From contig NZ_JAHLQG010000034.1 in NCBI RefSeq assembly GCF_018919065.1, positions 80,661-144,660 on the forward strand: a DNA stretch of 64,000 nt, given 5' to 3'. Below, in pieces: positions 25,741-34,290 of this stretch. The position numbers and the translations under genes are program-made. This DNA is from Blautia sp. MSJ-9 (GTDB taxonomy: Bacteria; Bacillota; Clostridia; Lachnospirales; Lachnospiraceae). Below the pieces are notes generated by a model. The model searched no databases and was not told where the DNA came from. It saw nothing but the letters and a program-made list of their open reading frames with translations. Numbering within the stretch: position 1 is the stretch's first letter; every line of letters begins with the position of its first letter.

Positions 25741-26889
25741 TTAAACGCCGAAAATAGCCATGAATGTTCCGGCTGCTACGGCTGTACCGATAACACCGGC
25801 AACGTTCGGACCCATTGCGTGCATCAGAAGGAAGTTTGTAGGATCTGCCTCTGCACCGACTTTCTGGGATACACGGGCTGCCATAGGTACTGCGGATACA
25901 CCTGCAGAACCGATCAGCGGGTTGATACGTCCATGAGTCAGTTTGCAAAGCAGTTTACCAAGCATACATCCACCGAATGTACCGATTGCGAATGCAACAA
26001 GACCTAAAACTACGATCTTCAGAGTATCTACGTTTAAGAATGCTTCTGCACTTGTGGAAGCACCAACGGATGTACCCAAAAGGATAACTACGATATACAT
26101 CAGGGCATTGGAAGCTGTTTCTGTCAGCTGTTTTACAACGCCGCACTCTCTGAAGAGGTTACCAAGCATAAGCATACCAACCAGAGGAGCTGTTGTAGGC
26201 AGGATCAGACACACAACGATCGTGATAACGATCGGGAACAGGATCTTCTCCAGTTTGGAAACCGGGCGAAGCTGATCCATTTTGATCTTACGTTCTTTCT
26301 CAGTTGTGCAGAGCTTCATGATAGGCGGCTGAATGATCGGAACCAGTGACATATAAGAATATGCTGCTACTGCGATCGGTCCCATCAGGCTTGTCTGTCC
26401 AAGTTTACCTGCAAGGAAGATAGATGTCGGGCCGTCAGCACCACCGATGATGGAGATTGCTGCTGCTGCTTTTCCGTTGAATCCAAGGAAGATTGCAAGG
26501 AAGTAAGCTGCATAGATACCAAGCTGTGCTGCCGCACCCATCAGGAAGCTGATCGGGTTTGCGATAAGCGGACCGAAGTCTGTCATGGCACCTACACCCA
26601 TGAAGATCAGGGATGGTAAGATACTCCACTCATCAAGGATGTAGAAATAATGAAGAAGTCCACCTACACCGTTGGACATATCTTCCGGATTTGCCATAAT
26701 GTCCGGATAGATATTTACAAGCAGCATACCAAATGCGATAGGAACAAGCAGAAGCGGCTCGAATCCTTTCTTGATAGCAAGGTAAAGGAATACGCAGGCT
26801 ACTGCGATCATCAGGTAATTGCCCCATGTCAGATTGAAGAATGCTGTCTGGTGAATCAGGTTGGACAATGTTTCTGTTACATAAGACAT
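25741..26889 (-). CDS. Sodium ion-translocating decarboxylase beta subunit
   Basis: The product has 382 residues with about ten membrane helices. It contains the conserved GGADGPTSIF motif, whose aspartate is implicated in Na+ and carboxyl-biotin handling in the OadB/GcdB/MmdB family. It decarboxylates carboxybiotin and pumps Na+ out. It lies between the biotin carrier (16 bases upstream) and the 5S-type subunit. Confidence 0.95.
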   Translation of the reverse strand: MSYVTETLSNLIHQTAFFNLTWGNYLMIAVACVFLYLAIKKGFEPLLLVPIAFGMLLVNIYPDIMANPEDMSNGVGGLLHYFYILDEWSILPSLIFMGVGAMTDFGPLIANPISFLMGAAAQLGIYAAYFLAIFLGFNGKAAAAISIIGGADGPTSIFLAGKLGQTSLMGPIAVAAYSYMSLVPIIQPPIMKLCTTEKERKIKMDQLRPVSKLEKILFPIVITIVVCLILPTTAPLVGMLMLGNLFRECGVVKQLTETASNALMYIVVILLGTSVGASTSAEAFLNVDTLKIVVLGLVAFAIGTFGGCMLGKLLCKLTHGRINPLIGSAGVSAVPMAARVSQKVGAEADPTNFLLMHAMGPNVAGVIGTAVAAGTFMAIFGV

Positions 26890-26905
26890 TTGACTACCTC
26901 CCGTC

Positions 26906-27274
26906 TTAGTTCATTGTTGCTAAAGTATCTCCGTTTTCTACAGAGGCACCTTCTGCAACATCAATGCTTGCGATAGTACCATCCTGAGGAGCTACTACAG
27001 GGATTTCCATTTTCATGGATTCAAGAATAATTACGCTGTCTCCGGCTTTTACTGCCTGTCCAACACTTGCTGCTACTTTAACAACTTTTCCTGGTACGGA
27101 AGCAGTTACTTTAACTGCACCTGCGCCTGCTGCAGGAGCTGCTGCTTTCGGTGCTGCTGCAGGAGCTGCCTTAGGAGCTGCTTTTGGAGCTGCTGCAGGA
27201 GCAGATACGCTGCCTGTTTCTTCAACAGTTACTTCATATGCTGTACCGTTTACTGTAATTGTATAGCTTTTCAT
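26906..27274 (-). CDS. Biotin carboxyl carrier subunit
   Basis: The product has 122 residues: an N-terminal strand region (MKSYTITVNG), an Ala-Pro-Lys flexible linker (about 25-53), then a biotinyl domain with ESMKMEIPV, where Lys88 is the biotinylation site. It matches the 1.3S/GcdC/MmdC carriers that shuttle carboxyl groups between the transferase and the membrane beta subunit. The linker is long enough to swing between two transferases, which matters because two are encoded in this operon. Confidence 0.95.
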   Translation of the reverse strand: MKSYTITVNGTAYEVTVEETGSVSAPAAAPKAAPKAAPAAAPKAAAPAAGAGAVKVTASVPGKVVKVAASVGQAVKAGDSVIILESMKMEIPVVAPQDGTIASIDVAEGASVENGDTLATMN

Positions 27275-27298
27275 TTTAAAATCCTCCTAAATGATAAT

Positions 27299-27356
27299 GT
27301 TACTGCTCACTACGTTCGATGTGACACGTTCTGAAAATATTAAATAGAACAGTAAT
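27299..27356. repeat. GTTACTG repeat copy inside the decarboxylase operon
   Basis: GTTACTGCTCACTACG (27299-27314) and GAACAGTAAT (27347-27356) are imperfectly inverted. This copy sits within an operon, between the OadG-like gene and the biotin carrier gene, so it is likely transcribed. Confidence 0.55.
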
Positions 27357-27373
27357 AAATCTTTCACTTTTTA

Positions 27374-28129
27374 TTATCTTCTGCTTCTTTTCGCTTTACG
27401 GATGGAACGAACTACGAATCCGTCTGTTGTAGTTCCTTCTGCTGCTGCAATTGCTGCTGCGATAACAGCTACCAGTTCTCCGTCATCTGCAAGGTTCTCT
27501 TCTGCCTGTACAGGAGCCGCTGCTGCGATTGCTGCCGCCTCAGCTTCTTTTGCAGCTTTGGCTGCTTTTGCTTCTGCTGCTTTCTTTGCTTCCGGATTCG
27601 GAATAAATTTAAACAGAGAAATCAGAAGGCTTAATAAAACCAGCATTACGAATACAGTTCCGATACCCATCAGAGTGTTAAGACCAGCTCTCTGAAGAGT
27701 TTTTCCAAGACCATACTGTACATCTACAGACAGAGAAGTCGGTGTTCCTGTTGCATCGAAAACATATACAAAATTTGCATCTGCTTTCTCAAATTTAACA
27801 GGAACTGTAACTATATACTGATCATCCTTTAAGGTTACAGTAGTTTCGCCATTGTTTTCTTTCTTTGCGCCAAGTTCATCTCTGGCAGAGTTCCAGGACT
27901 GCATTGCACTTGCAGTAAACTCATTTGTTGAGTCCAGGTAACTTTCGATTTCTTCATCACTGAATCCAATGATCTCATCTGTCAGACCCTCTGTTGTGGT
28001 TACCAGAGAGTTCTTTACAGAATCATCAACTTCGTCAGCAGCAAATACCATAGAAGTACTGCCAATGATCAGTGCTGCCATTACGAGAAGTGCCATGCAG
28101 ACAGAAGTTATTTTTTTGATTGTCTTCAT
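27374..28129 (-). CDS. OadG family protein with extracytoplasmic domain
   Basis: The product has 251 residues. A signal-like N-terminus (residues 1-30) is followed by an outside region of about 110 residues, a membrane helix (about 165-185), an Ala/Lys-rich linker and a short tail. The OadG gamma/delta subunits that help assemble decarboxylase pumps are usually about 80-130 residues with only the helix and linker, so the added N-terminal domain is unusual. The ATG at 28129 has GAGGTG close upstream; the longer frame begins with a GTG inside that site. The gene lies between MmdA-like and biotin carrier genes. Confidence 0.82.
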   Translation of the reverse strand: MKTIKKITSVCMALLVMAALIIGSTSMVFAADEVDDSVKNSLVTTTEGLTDEIIGFSDEEIESYLDSTNEFTASAMQSWNSARDELGAKKENNGETTVTLKDDQYIVTVPVKFEKADANFVYVFDATGTPTSLSVDVQYGLGKTLQRAGLNTLMGIGTVFVMLVLLSLLISLFKFIPNPEAKKAAEAKAAKAAKEAEAAAIAAAAPVQAEENLADDGELVAVIAAAIAAAEGTTTDGFVVRSIRKAKRSRR

Positions 28130-28143
28130 ATGCGTCACCTCGC

Positions 28144-29580
28144 TTAAACCGTTCCGTGTTTCTTAGACGGACGATCTTCCCTCTTTGTGAACAGCATCTC
28201 AAATGCACCGATTACATATTTTCTTGTGTCAGCCGGGCTGATCACAGTATCAACATAGCCTCTTGCTGCTGCGGAAACAACACCGTTCTGAAGCTCTCTG
28301 TACTGAGCAGCTTTTTCATTTAATTCAGCAGCATCTGCATCTGCATACATGATCTTAGCTGCAAGGGATGCATCCATCATGCCAATCTCTGCATTGTCCC
28401 ATGCATATACAAGGTCTGCACCGATAGATTTGCTGTTCATTGCTACATATGCTGTACCGTAAGCTTTGCCGATGATCACGTTTACCTTCGGAACTGTTGC
28501 ATCTGCAAATGCAGCTACCAGTTCACCTACAGATTTCGCCATCATCTTCTCGCTGCATACAGTTGCCATGAAGCCTGTTGCATTAGTAAGTGTAAGAACC
28601 GGGATATCAAAAGCGTCGCAGAATTTCACAAAATCTGCTGCTTTTCTTGCGCCTCTTGCAGAGATGCTTCCATCGAATTCTTCTACTTTCTTACCTTCAG
28701 CATCGTAAACTTCGCTTCTGTTTGCTACAGCACCTACAGTAGCTCCGTTTAAGCGGATAAATCCTGTAACCATGTCTTTAGCATAGTTTGCTTTTGTCTC
28801 AAAGAATTCGCCGTTGTCAGCGATCTGGGAAAGTGCGATTGCTGTATCACCTGCACAGTTTGCAAGTTCTGCGCATACACGATTCAGATCATCTGTACAC
28901 TCTGTGTAATTGTCTGTGTCTTCATTATTAGAAGGAAGGAGTGATACTAAAGAGCGGATCTGGCCAAGAACCTCTTCTTCTGTACCAACGCCATCGATCA
29001 GACCTGTTTCTTTGCTCTGGAAATCAGCAGCTGCTGTATCGCATTTATCTGCATTGTTGCCTTCCAGCGCGTTTGGTGTGTTGATGAACATTTTTCCTTT
29101 TTTAGATTCCATGAATGTGAAATCTGTCAGGGACGGGATAACTGCCATACCGCCGCCGCATGTTCCAAAGATTGCTGTGATCTGCGGAACTACGCCTGAT
29201 GCCAGTGTCTGTTTCAGATAGATCTGTCCAAAAGCTTCCAGCGCATCTGTCGCTTCCTGAAGACGGATACCTGCACAGTCAACAAGTCCGATAACCGGAG
29301 CGCCTGTTTTCATAGCAAGATCATAAAGTCTTGTGATCTTCTTGGCATGCATTTCGCCAACAGTACCGTTTAATACAGATGCATCCTGGCTGTATACGTA
29401 AACCAGTTTGTCATCGATTACACCATATCCGGTAATTACACCGTCAGATGGTGCTTTGTTTGCAGTCATGTTGAAATCTGTGGATCTGGCTGTTACGCCC
29501 TGGCCGATTTCGACAAAACTGTTTGCGTCAAGCAAAGAAGTAATTCTTGTGCCTGCTAAGCTTTGTGTTGCATTACTCAT
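28144..29580 (-). CDS. Acyl-CoA carboxyltransferase subunit (MmdA/12S-like)
   Basis: The product has 478 residues with two crotonase-like halves. The N-terminal half carries FGTCGGGMAVIPSLTDF and the C-terminal half VIIGKAYGTAYVAMNSKSIGADLVYAWDNAEIGMM, as in methylmalonyl-CoA decarboxylase alpha and the 12S subunit of transcarboxylase. The enzyme would move a carboxyl group between an acyl-CoA (methylmalonyl-CoA, malonyl-CoA or similar) and biotin; which one is not visible. It opens the operon, with a strong promoter upstream. Confidence 0.92.
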   Translation of the reverse strand: MSNATQSLAGTRITSLLDANSFVEIGQGVTARSTDFNMTANKAPSDGVITGYGVIDDKLVYVYSQDASVLNGTVGEMHAKKITRLYDLAMKTGAPVIGLVDCAGIRLQEATDALEAFGQIYLKQTLASGVVPQITAIFGTCGGGMAVIPSLTDFTFMESKKGKMFINTPNALEGNNADKCDTAAADFQSKETGLIDGVGTEEEVLGQIRSLVSLLPSNNEDTDNYTECTDDLNRVCAELANCAGDTAIALSQIADNGEFFETKANYAKDMVTGFIRLNGATVGAVANRSEVYDAEGKKVEEFDGSISARGARKAADFVKFCDAFDIPVLTLTNATGFMATVCSEKMMAKSVGELVAAFADATVPKVNVIIGKAYGTAYVAMNSKSIGADLVYAWDNAEIGMMDASLAAKIMYADADAAELNEKAAQYRELQNGVVSAAARGYVDTVISPADTRKYVIGAFEMLFTKREDRPSKKHGTV

Positions 29581-29644
29581 TCTTGTTTGCCCTCCATCTT
29601 TATGAGAATATTTAAAAGTTAACCCAAAAATTTAGCCGATTTTA

Positions 29645-29673
29645 ATTTTACCTTTTTTGGAAGGATATTTCAA
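29645..29673 (-). promoter_or_regulatory. Promoter of the carboxyltransferase-pump operon
   Basis: On the minus strand TTGAAA (29673-29668) and TAAAAT (29650-29645) are 17 bases apart, about 65 bases before the MmdA-like start codon. The rest of the 29581-30038 gap is AT-rich and holds only this and the divergent promoter. Confidence 0.75.
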
Positions 29674-29963
29674 TAATTTTTTGTCTTTTTTGTTAAAAAT
29701 ATGGCAGAAAAATTTGTTAAATTTTTTCGTATGCTGTTTTTCTGTGTATTCCTTCCTATTATATAAGTCCAAATCCTATTACTTGTCTGATATGATCATC
29801 CGATATGATACTCTGAACGTCTTTTCTGTTTGTCTGACTTCGGTCAAGTAAGTCCTCTGCTTCAATTGCAAATATCCACTTGATAAAAATCCATATCTCC
29901 GGTCTACCTGATTTTCTTTTTGCAACCATAGATTAATTTTATTATATCGCAGATATTATCAAT

Positions 29964-29992
29964 TAGATTTATGAATGACTCTGTTATATAAT
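29964..29992 (+). promoter_or_regulatory. Promoter of OYE1 (30039 gene)
   Basis: TATAAT (29987-29992) is preceded at 17 bases by TAGATT (29964-29969), a poor -35. The LysR gene at 41.5 kb has the same TAGATT-17-TATAAT arrangement, so an activator may serve both. Confidence 0.55.
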
Positions 29993-30038
29993 TAACATAT
30001 CAAAGAAATCCAGTAAAAATTTCAGGAGGAAAAACGTA

Positions 30039-32039
30039 ATGAAAAGCAATTATCAGCATATTTTCAGCCCGCTTACTGTAAAAAATATGACTATTAAAAA
30101 CCGTGTAGTTATGATGCCTATGGGAACCAATTACGGTGAGCAGAACGGCGAGATGAGCTTTCTTCATATTAATTATTATAAAGAACGTGCCAAAGGCGGC
30201 ACTGGTCTGATCATCGTAGAGAACGCAAGTGTAGATTCTCCGCAGGGTTCTAACGGAACTACTCAGCTTCGTATTGACCATGACAACTATCTGCCTCGTC
30301 TTTACAAATTCTGTGAAGAGATCCATAAATACGGCACATGCATCGCGATCCAGATTAATCACGCAGGTGCTTCCGCAGTTTCCGCACGTACAAATATGCA
30401 GCCGGTTTCCGCATCTGATGTTCCATCCAAGGAAGGCGGCGAAATCCCGCGTCCGTTAACTGTTGAAGAGATTCATCACATTGTAAAGAAATATGGAGAA
30501 GCTGCAAAAAGAGCACAGGCTGCAGGTTTTGACGCAGTAGAAATCCATGCAGGACATTCCTACCTGATCAGCCAGTTCCTCTCCCCTCTTACAAACAAAC
30601 GTACTGATGAATTCGGCGGATCTGTAGAAAACAGAACTCGTTTTTGCCGTATGGTCATCGAAGGAGTAAGAAAACAGGTTGGACCTTTCTTCCCGATCAT
30701 GCTTCGTCTCAGTGCAGATGAACTGATGGAAGGGGGCAATACTTTGGAGGATACTCTGAAATATCTGGAGTATGTACAGGATGAAGTAGATATCTTCGAC
30801 GTTTCCTGTGGTTTAAATGGTTCTATCCAGTACCAGATTGATGCAAACTATATGAAAGACGGCTGGCGTTCCTACATGCCGAAAGCTGTCAAAGAAAAAT
30901 TTGGCAAACCATGTATTTCCATGGGCAATATCCGTGACCCTAAGGTTGCTGAGCAGATTCTTGCTGATGGCGATGCAGACCTGATTGGTATGGGACGTGG
31001 GCTTATCGCAGAGCCTGCATGGGTAAATAAAGTTGCTGCAGGTAAAGAATGTGATCTTCGCAAATGTATCTCATGTAACATCGGATGTGCAGGAAACAGA
31101 ATCGGTTTCAACCGCCCGATCCGCTGTACCGTAAATCCAGCCGTACTTGAGGGTGATGTTTATAAGAACCAGAAAGTAAATAAAAATTGTAACGTTGTAG
31201 TTATCGGCGGCGGTACTGCCGGACTGGAAGCTGCCTGTACAGCCGCTGAAGTAGGCTGTAACACTTTCCTTCTGGAAAAAGGCGAAACTCTTGGTGGTCT
31301 TGCTTCTGTTATTTCTAGGATCCCTGCAAAGAAACGTCTGGCTGACTTCCCGAACTACCTGATCCACAGAGCAGAGCATCTTGACAACCTTTACATCTTC
31401 AAGAATACAGAAGGAACACCGGAAAATATCCGCAAATTCCATCCAGACCTGATCGTAAGTTCCACTGGTTCCGCTCCTCTGCTTCCTCCGATTAAAGGTC
31501 TCCATGACCGTATCGACAAAGAAGGCGGCAAAGTTACTTCTATCCTTGGAATGATCAATCATATCAATGACTATCCTGAAGATATGACAGACAAGAAAGT
31601 TGTTGTTGTAGGCGGCGGTGCTGTTGGTCTTGATGTTGTGGAATTCTTTGCAGCAAGAAATGCTGAGATCTCTATCGTGGAGATGATGGATCAGATCGGA
31701 CGTGACCTGGATCCTGTTACAAAGAACGATATGAAAGACCAGATGAAGAAACATAATGTAGCTCAGCTTACAAAGACTGCTCTTCAGGAAGTAAAGGACA
31801 GCTCTTTCCTTGTAAAAGACGCAGAGGGCGAACGTGAACTTCCATTTGACTATGGCTTTGTATGCCTCGGCATGAGAGCTCAGGGACAGCTTTACAGTGA
31901 ACTTTCTCAGGCATTTGCTTCTGAGGATGTAGAAATCCTGAACATCGGTGACAGCAAACGTGCAAGAAGAATCATCGACGGAACTATGGAAGGAAGAAAT
32001 ATTATCAGCACTCTGACTCAGATGGGATATCTTCAGTAA
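30039..32039 (+). CDS. OYE-type FAD/FMN/Fe-S ene-reductase (2,4-dienoyl-CoA reductase-like), copy 1
   Basis: The product has 666 residues in the architecture of 2,4-dienoyl-CoA and 2-enoate reductases: an N-terminal old yellow enzyme barrel with FMN (MPMGTNYGEQ, AVEIHAGHSYLISQFLSP), a four-cysteine Fe-S motif near 342 (CISCNIGCAGNR, then a further Cys), then FAD (VVIGGGTAGLEAA) and NAD(P) (VVVVGGGAVGLDVV) domains. Such enzymes reduce activated C=C bonds. It is the first gene of the plus-strand set followed by aroE and aroD. AGGAGG lies just upstream of the ATG. The substrate is inferred only from the neighbours. Confidence 0.9.
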   Translation: MKSNYQHIFSPLTVKNMTIKNRVVMMPMGTNYGEQNGEMSFLHINYYKERAKGGTGLIIVENASVDSPQGSNGTTQLRIDHDNYLPRLYKFCEEIHKYGTCIAIQINHAGASAVSARTNMQPVSASDVPSKEGGEIPRPLTVEEIHHIVKKYGEAAKRAQAAGFDAVEIHAGHSYLISQFLSPLTNKRTDEFGGSVENRTRFCRMVIEGVRKQVGPFFPIMLRLSADELMEGGNTLEDTLKYLEYVQDEVDIFDVSCGLNGSIQYQIDANYMKDGWRSYMPKAVKEKFGKPCISMGNIRDPKVAEQILADGDADLIGMGRGLIAEPAWVNKVAAGKECDLRKCISCNIGCAGNRIGFNRPIRCTVNPAVLEGDVYKNQKVNKNCNVVVIGGGTAGLEAACTAAEVGCNTFLLEKGETLGGLASVISRIPAKKRLADFPNYLIHRAEHLDNLYIFKNTEGTPENIRKFHPDLIVSSTGSAPLLPPIKGLHDRIDKEGGKVTSILGMINHINDYPEDMTDKKVVVVGGGAVGLDVVEFFAARNAEISIVEMMDQIGRDLDPVTKNDMKDQMKKHNVAQLTKTALQEVKDSSFLVKDAEGERELPFDYGFVCLGMRAQGQLYSELSQAFASEDVEILNIGDSKRARRIIDGTMEGRNIISTLTQMGYLQ

Positions 32040-32070
32040 ACAATTTGTAAAATCTGATATCCTGATATTG

Positions 32071-32115
32071 TTCATAAAGTGAACATACGTAGTATAGTTT
32101 TGTTCACTTTATGAA
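32071..32115. promoter_or_regulatory. 15-bp perfect inverted repeat between OYE1 and aroE
   Basis: TTCATAAAGTGAACA (32071-32085) and TGTTCACTTTATGAA (32101-32115) are exact inverses with a 15-base spacer. No T-run follows, so it is more like an operator or processing hairpin than an intrinsic terminator. The 16-bp palindrome AAAATGATATCATTTT (32117-32132) lies 2 bases further on. Confidence 0.6.
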
Positions 32116-32244
32116 TAAAATGATATCATTTTAAATGTATACTTTTCATTGTTTTATCTGTACACAGATATACAATGAACGCCAAAAAGATCTTGCAAAA
32201 ATAAAAGCAGACCTTTACAACGAATCACGAAAGGGGCTATTATA

Positions 32245-33123
32245 ATGGCAGAAAGAATTACCGGACATACTGAATTAATCGGTCTGATGGCTTACCCGAT
32301 CCGTCACTCCAGCTCTCCTGCAATGCAGAATGAGGCTTTTGCAAAACTCGGGTATGACTACGCTTACCTCGCATTCGAGGTTGGTGCGGACGAAATCGAA
32401 GATGCAGTAAAAGCGATCCGTACACTGAAAATGAGAGGTTCCAATGTTTCCATGCCAAACAAAACTCTGGTTGGAAAATATCTGGATGAGCTCTCTCCTG
32501 CAGCTGAATTATGCGGTGCAGTTAACACTATCGTAAACGACAACGGTCATCTTACAGGTCACATCACAGATGGTATCGGATTTATGTCCGCTCTGAAAGA
32601 CAACGATATCGATGTAATTGGAAAGAAAATGACAATCGTCGGTGCAGGCGGTGCTGCTACTGCTATTGAAATCCAGGCTGCTTTGGACGGTGTTGCTGAG
32701 ATCACAATCTTCAACCGCAAGGATGAATTCTGGGATCGTGCAGTGTCCACAGTAGAGAAGATCAATACAAAGACATCCTGCCATGCAGTTCTTTATGATC
32801 TGGCAGACCTCGACAAACTGAAAGCTGAAATGGACGACAGCTACATTTTTGTAAATGCTACAGGTGTTGGAATGAAACCATTAGAAGGACAGTCCGTTGT
32901 TCCGGACAAATCCTATTTCCGTCCTGAACTGATCGTTGTAGATGTTCCTTACTCTCCACTGGAAACAAAGATGCGTTCCATGGCTAAAGAAGTGGGATGC
33001 AAGACTATGAACGGTCTGGGAATGATGTTATTCCAGGGTTCTGCTGCATTTGAGTTATGGACAGGCGAACCGATGCCTATCGAACATATGAAAGAGATTC
33101 TTCACATCTCCTATGATGACTGA
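32245..33123 (+). CDS. aroE: Shikimate/quinate dehydrogenase family protein, copy 1
   Basis: The product has 292 residues of the AroE/YdiB family. The substrate domain has HSSSPAMQN and GSNVSMPNK with its catalytic lysine, and GAVNT. The NAD(P) domain has VGAGGAATAIEIQA, and the C-terminal Gln is in MMLFQG. The usual NTD triad before the glycines reads ITD here (GHITDGIGF). The family reduces 3-dehydroshikimate to shikimate or oxidises quinate; its true direction and cofactor are not visible. It lies 205 bases after OYE1 and shares its strand with aroD, in a catabolic-looking cluster, so it is probably not the biosynthetic enzyme. Confidence 0.88.
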   Translation: MAERITGHTELIGLMAYPIRHSSSPAMQNEAFAKLGYDYAYLAFEVGADEIEDAVKAIRTLKMRGSNVSMPNKTLVGKYLDELSPAAELCGAVNTIVNDNGHLTGHITDGIGFMSALKDNDIDVIGKKMTIVGAGGAATAIEIQAALDGVAEITIFNRKDEFWDRAVSTVEKINTKTSCHAVLYDLADLDKLKAEMDDSYIFVNATGVGMKPLEGQSVVPDKSYFRPELIVVDVPYSPLETKMRSMAKEVGCKTMNGLGMMLFQGSAAFELWTGEPMPIEHMKEILHISYDD

Positions 33124-33265
33124 TATATCATATCATGCAGCTAATTGGCTGCCTCGTGATATTTGATATATACCGCTTTTCGGCATAGTGCAGGAGATGT
33201 ACTGAATATATAACTCCGCGCAAAGATGTACATGTCCTGCAGTTTGCTTTTCATGTGTATGCGGT
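33124..33265 (+). promoter_or_regulatory. Structured leader or spacer before aroD
   Basis: An imperfect hairpin around GCAGC-TAATTG-GCTGC (33137-33152) follows the aroE stop. Next, TGCAGGAGATGTAC (33189-33202) pairs with GTACATGTCCTGCA (33228-33241) with one mismatch in 14, and CCGC/GCGG may close the outside. The 178-base gap is unusually structured for plain spacer; an RNA element is possible. Confidence 0.4.
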
Positions 33266-33301
33266 TATTCTTAATATGATAAGAAATATGAGGATAAGAA
33301 A

Positions 33302-34063
33302 ATGAACACAGTTCAGGTAAAAAACATTGTGATCGGTGAAGGCAGACCAAAGATCTGCGTTCCGATCGTTGGAAAAACAAAAACAGACATTCTCGAAGAG
33401 GCAAAAAAGATCACTGCTCTCCCGGTTGATGTGGTTGAGTGGCGTGTTGACTGGTTCGATGATGTCTTTACTACTGAAAAAGTATTAGAAACCGCGAAAG
33501 AGCTTCAGGAAGTCTTAAAAGATATTCCGGTTCTGCTTACCTTCCGTACTTCTAAAGAGGGCGGTGAGAAAGAAATTTCTGTAAGCAATTATGCTGCTTT
33601 AAATATCGCAGCTGCTCAGAGCGGTTACGTAGATTTGATCGATGTAGAAGCATTTACAGGTGATGACGTTGTTAAGACCATCATCGATGCTGCTCATGAA
33701 GCTGGTGTAAAGGTAATTGCTTCCAACCATGATTTCTTTAAGACTCCGGAGAAAGACGAGATCATCAGACGTCTTCGCATGATGCAGGATTTCGGCGCAG
33801 ATATTCCGAAAATGGCAGTTATGCCTACCTGTAAACAGGATGTCCTTACACTCCTCTCCGCTACTCTGGAAATGTCTGAGAAATATGCAGACCGCCCGAT
33901 CATTACCATGTCCATGGCAGGAACAGGTGTTGTCAGCCGTCTGACAGGTGAGACATTCGGCTCCGCTCTCACTTTCGGCGCTGTCTCCAAAGCTTCCGCT
34001 CCGGGGCAGATCGGTGTAAATGAATTAAAACAGGTGCTGGATATCATTCACAGCAGCCTATAA
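33302..34063 (+). CDS. aroD: Type I 3-dehydroquinate dehydratase
   Basis: The product has 253 residues of the type I (Schiff-base) class I barrel. It contains EWRVDWF near the N-terminus, the catalytic His in VIASNHDFFKTP and the Schiff-base Lys in DIPKMAVMP. It interconverts 3-dehydroquinate and 3-dehydroshikimate. AGGATAAGAAA precedes the ATG. Lying next to two quinate/shikimate dehydrogenase genes and an MFS transporter suggests use in quinate or shikimate breakdown rather than aromatic amino acid synthesis. Confidence 0.95.
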   Translation: MNTVQVKNIVIGEGRPKICVPIVGKTKTDILEEAKKITALPVDVVEWRVDWFDDVFTTEKVLETAKELQEVLKDIPVLLTFRTSKEGGEKEISVSNYAALNIAAAQSGYVDLIDVEAFTGDDVVKTIIDAAHEAGVKVIASNHDFFKTPEKDEIIRRLRMMQDFGADIPKMAVMPTCKQDVLTLLSATLEMSEKYADRPIITMSMAGTGVVSRLTGETFGSALTFGAVSKASAPGQIGVNELKQVLDIIHSSL

Positions 34064-34159
34064 TTTGTCAGATAACTTCGGTCGTTATCCTGATGAAATG
34101 TCAATAAATATTTGATCAAAATAATACTCCTTAAAATTTTTTGATGAAAATCTCCGTGC

Positions 34160-34190
34160 AAAGCCCCTGTCATTTTCCGACAGGGGCTTT
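34160..34190. terminator. Terminator after aroD
   Basis: AAAGCCCCTGTC (34160-34171) and GACAGGGGCTTT (34179-34190) form a perfect 12-bp stem with a 7-base loop. It is T-poor beyond TTT. It lies between the convergent aroD and permease genes. Confidence 0.75.
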
Positions 34191-34241
34191 CAATATACAT
34201 AATTTTTTTCATGTTCATACCAACATACTTATCCATAGATA

Positions 34242-34288
34242 TAAAAGAAGGATAATTTCTACAATGTGTAGAAACTACCCTTCTTTTA
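34242..34288 (-). terminator. Terminator after the NCS2-like permease
   Basis: AAAAGAAGG (34243-34251) and CCTTCTTTT (34279-34287) form the outer stem, and TTTCTACA/TGTAGAAA an inner one. On the minus strand it starts 3 bases after the permease stop and ends in TTTT. Confidence 0.8.
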
Positions 34289-34290
34289 CT

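Noticed and set aside
25732..26007. Cys-rich open frames opposite the decarboxylase beta subunit
   Set aside because: They are shadows of Gly/Ala-rich membrane codons on the other strand.
31071..32075. A 334-codon minus-strand open frame opposite OYE1
   Set aside because: It is fully antisense to a well-conserved gene, has an unlikely Cys/Ser/His-rich composition and no ribosome site.
34160..34190. Reading the 12-bp hairpin after aroD as an attachment site or IS end
   Set aside because: Its position between convergent genes and its GC-rich stem fit a terminator better; no flanking duplication was found.
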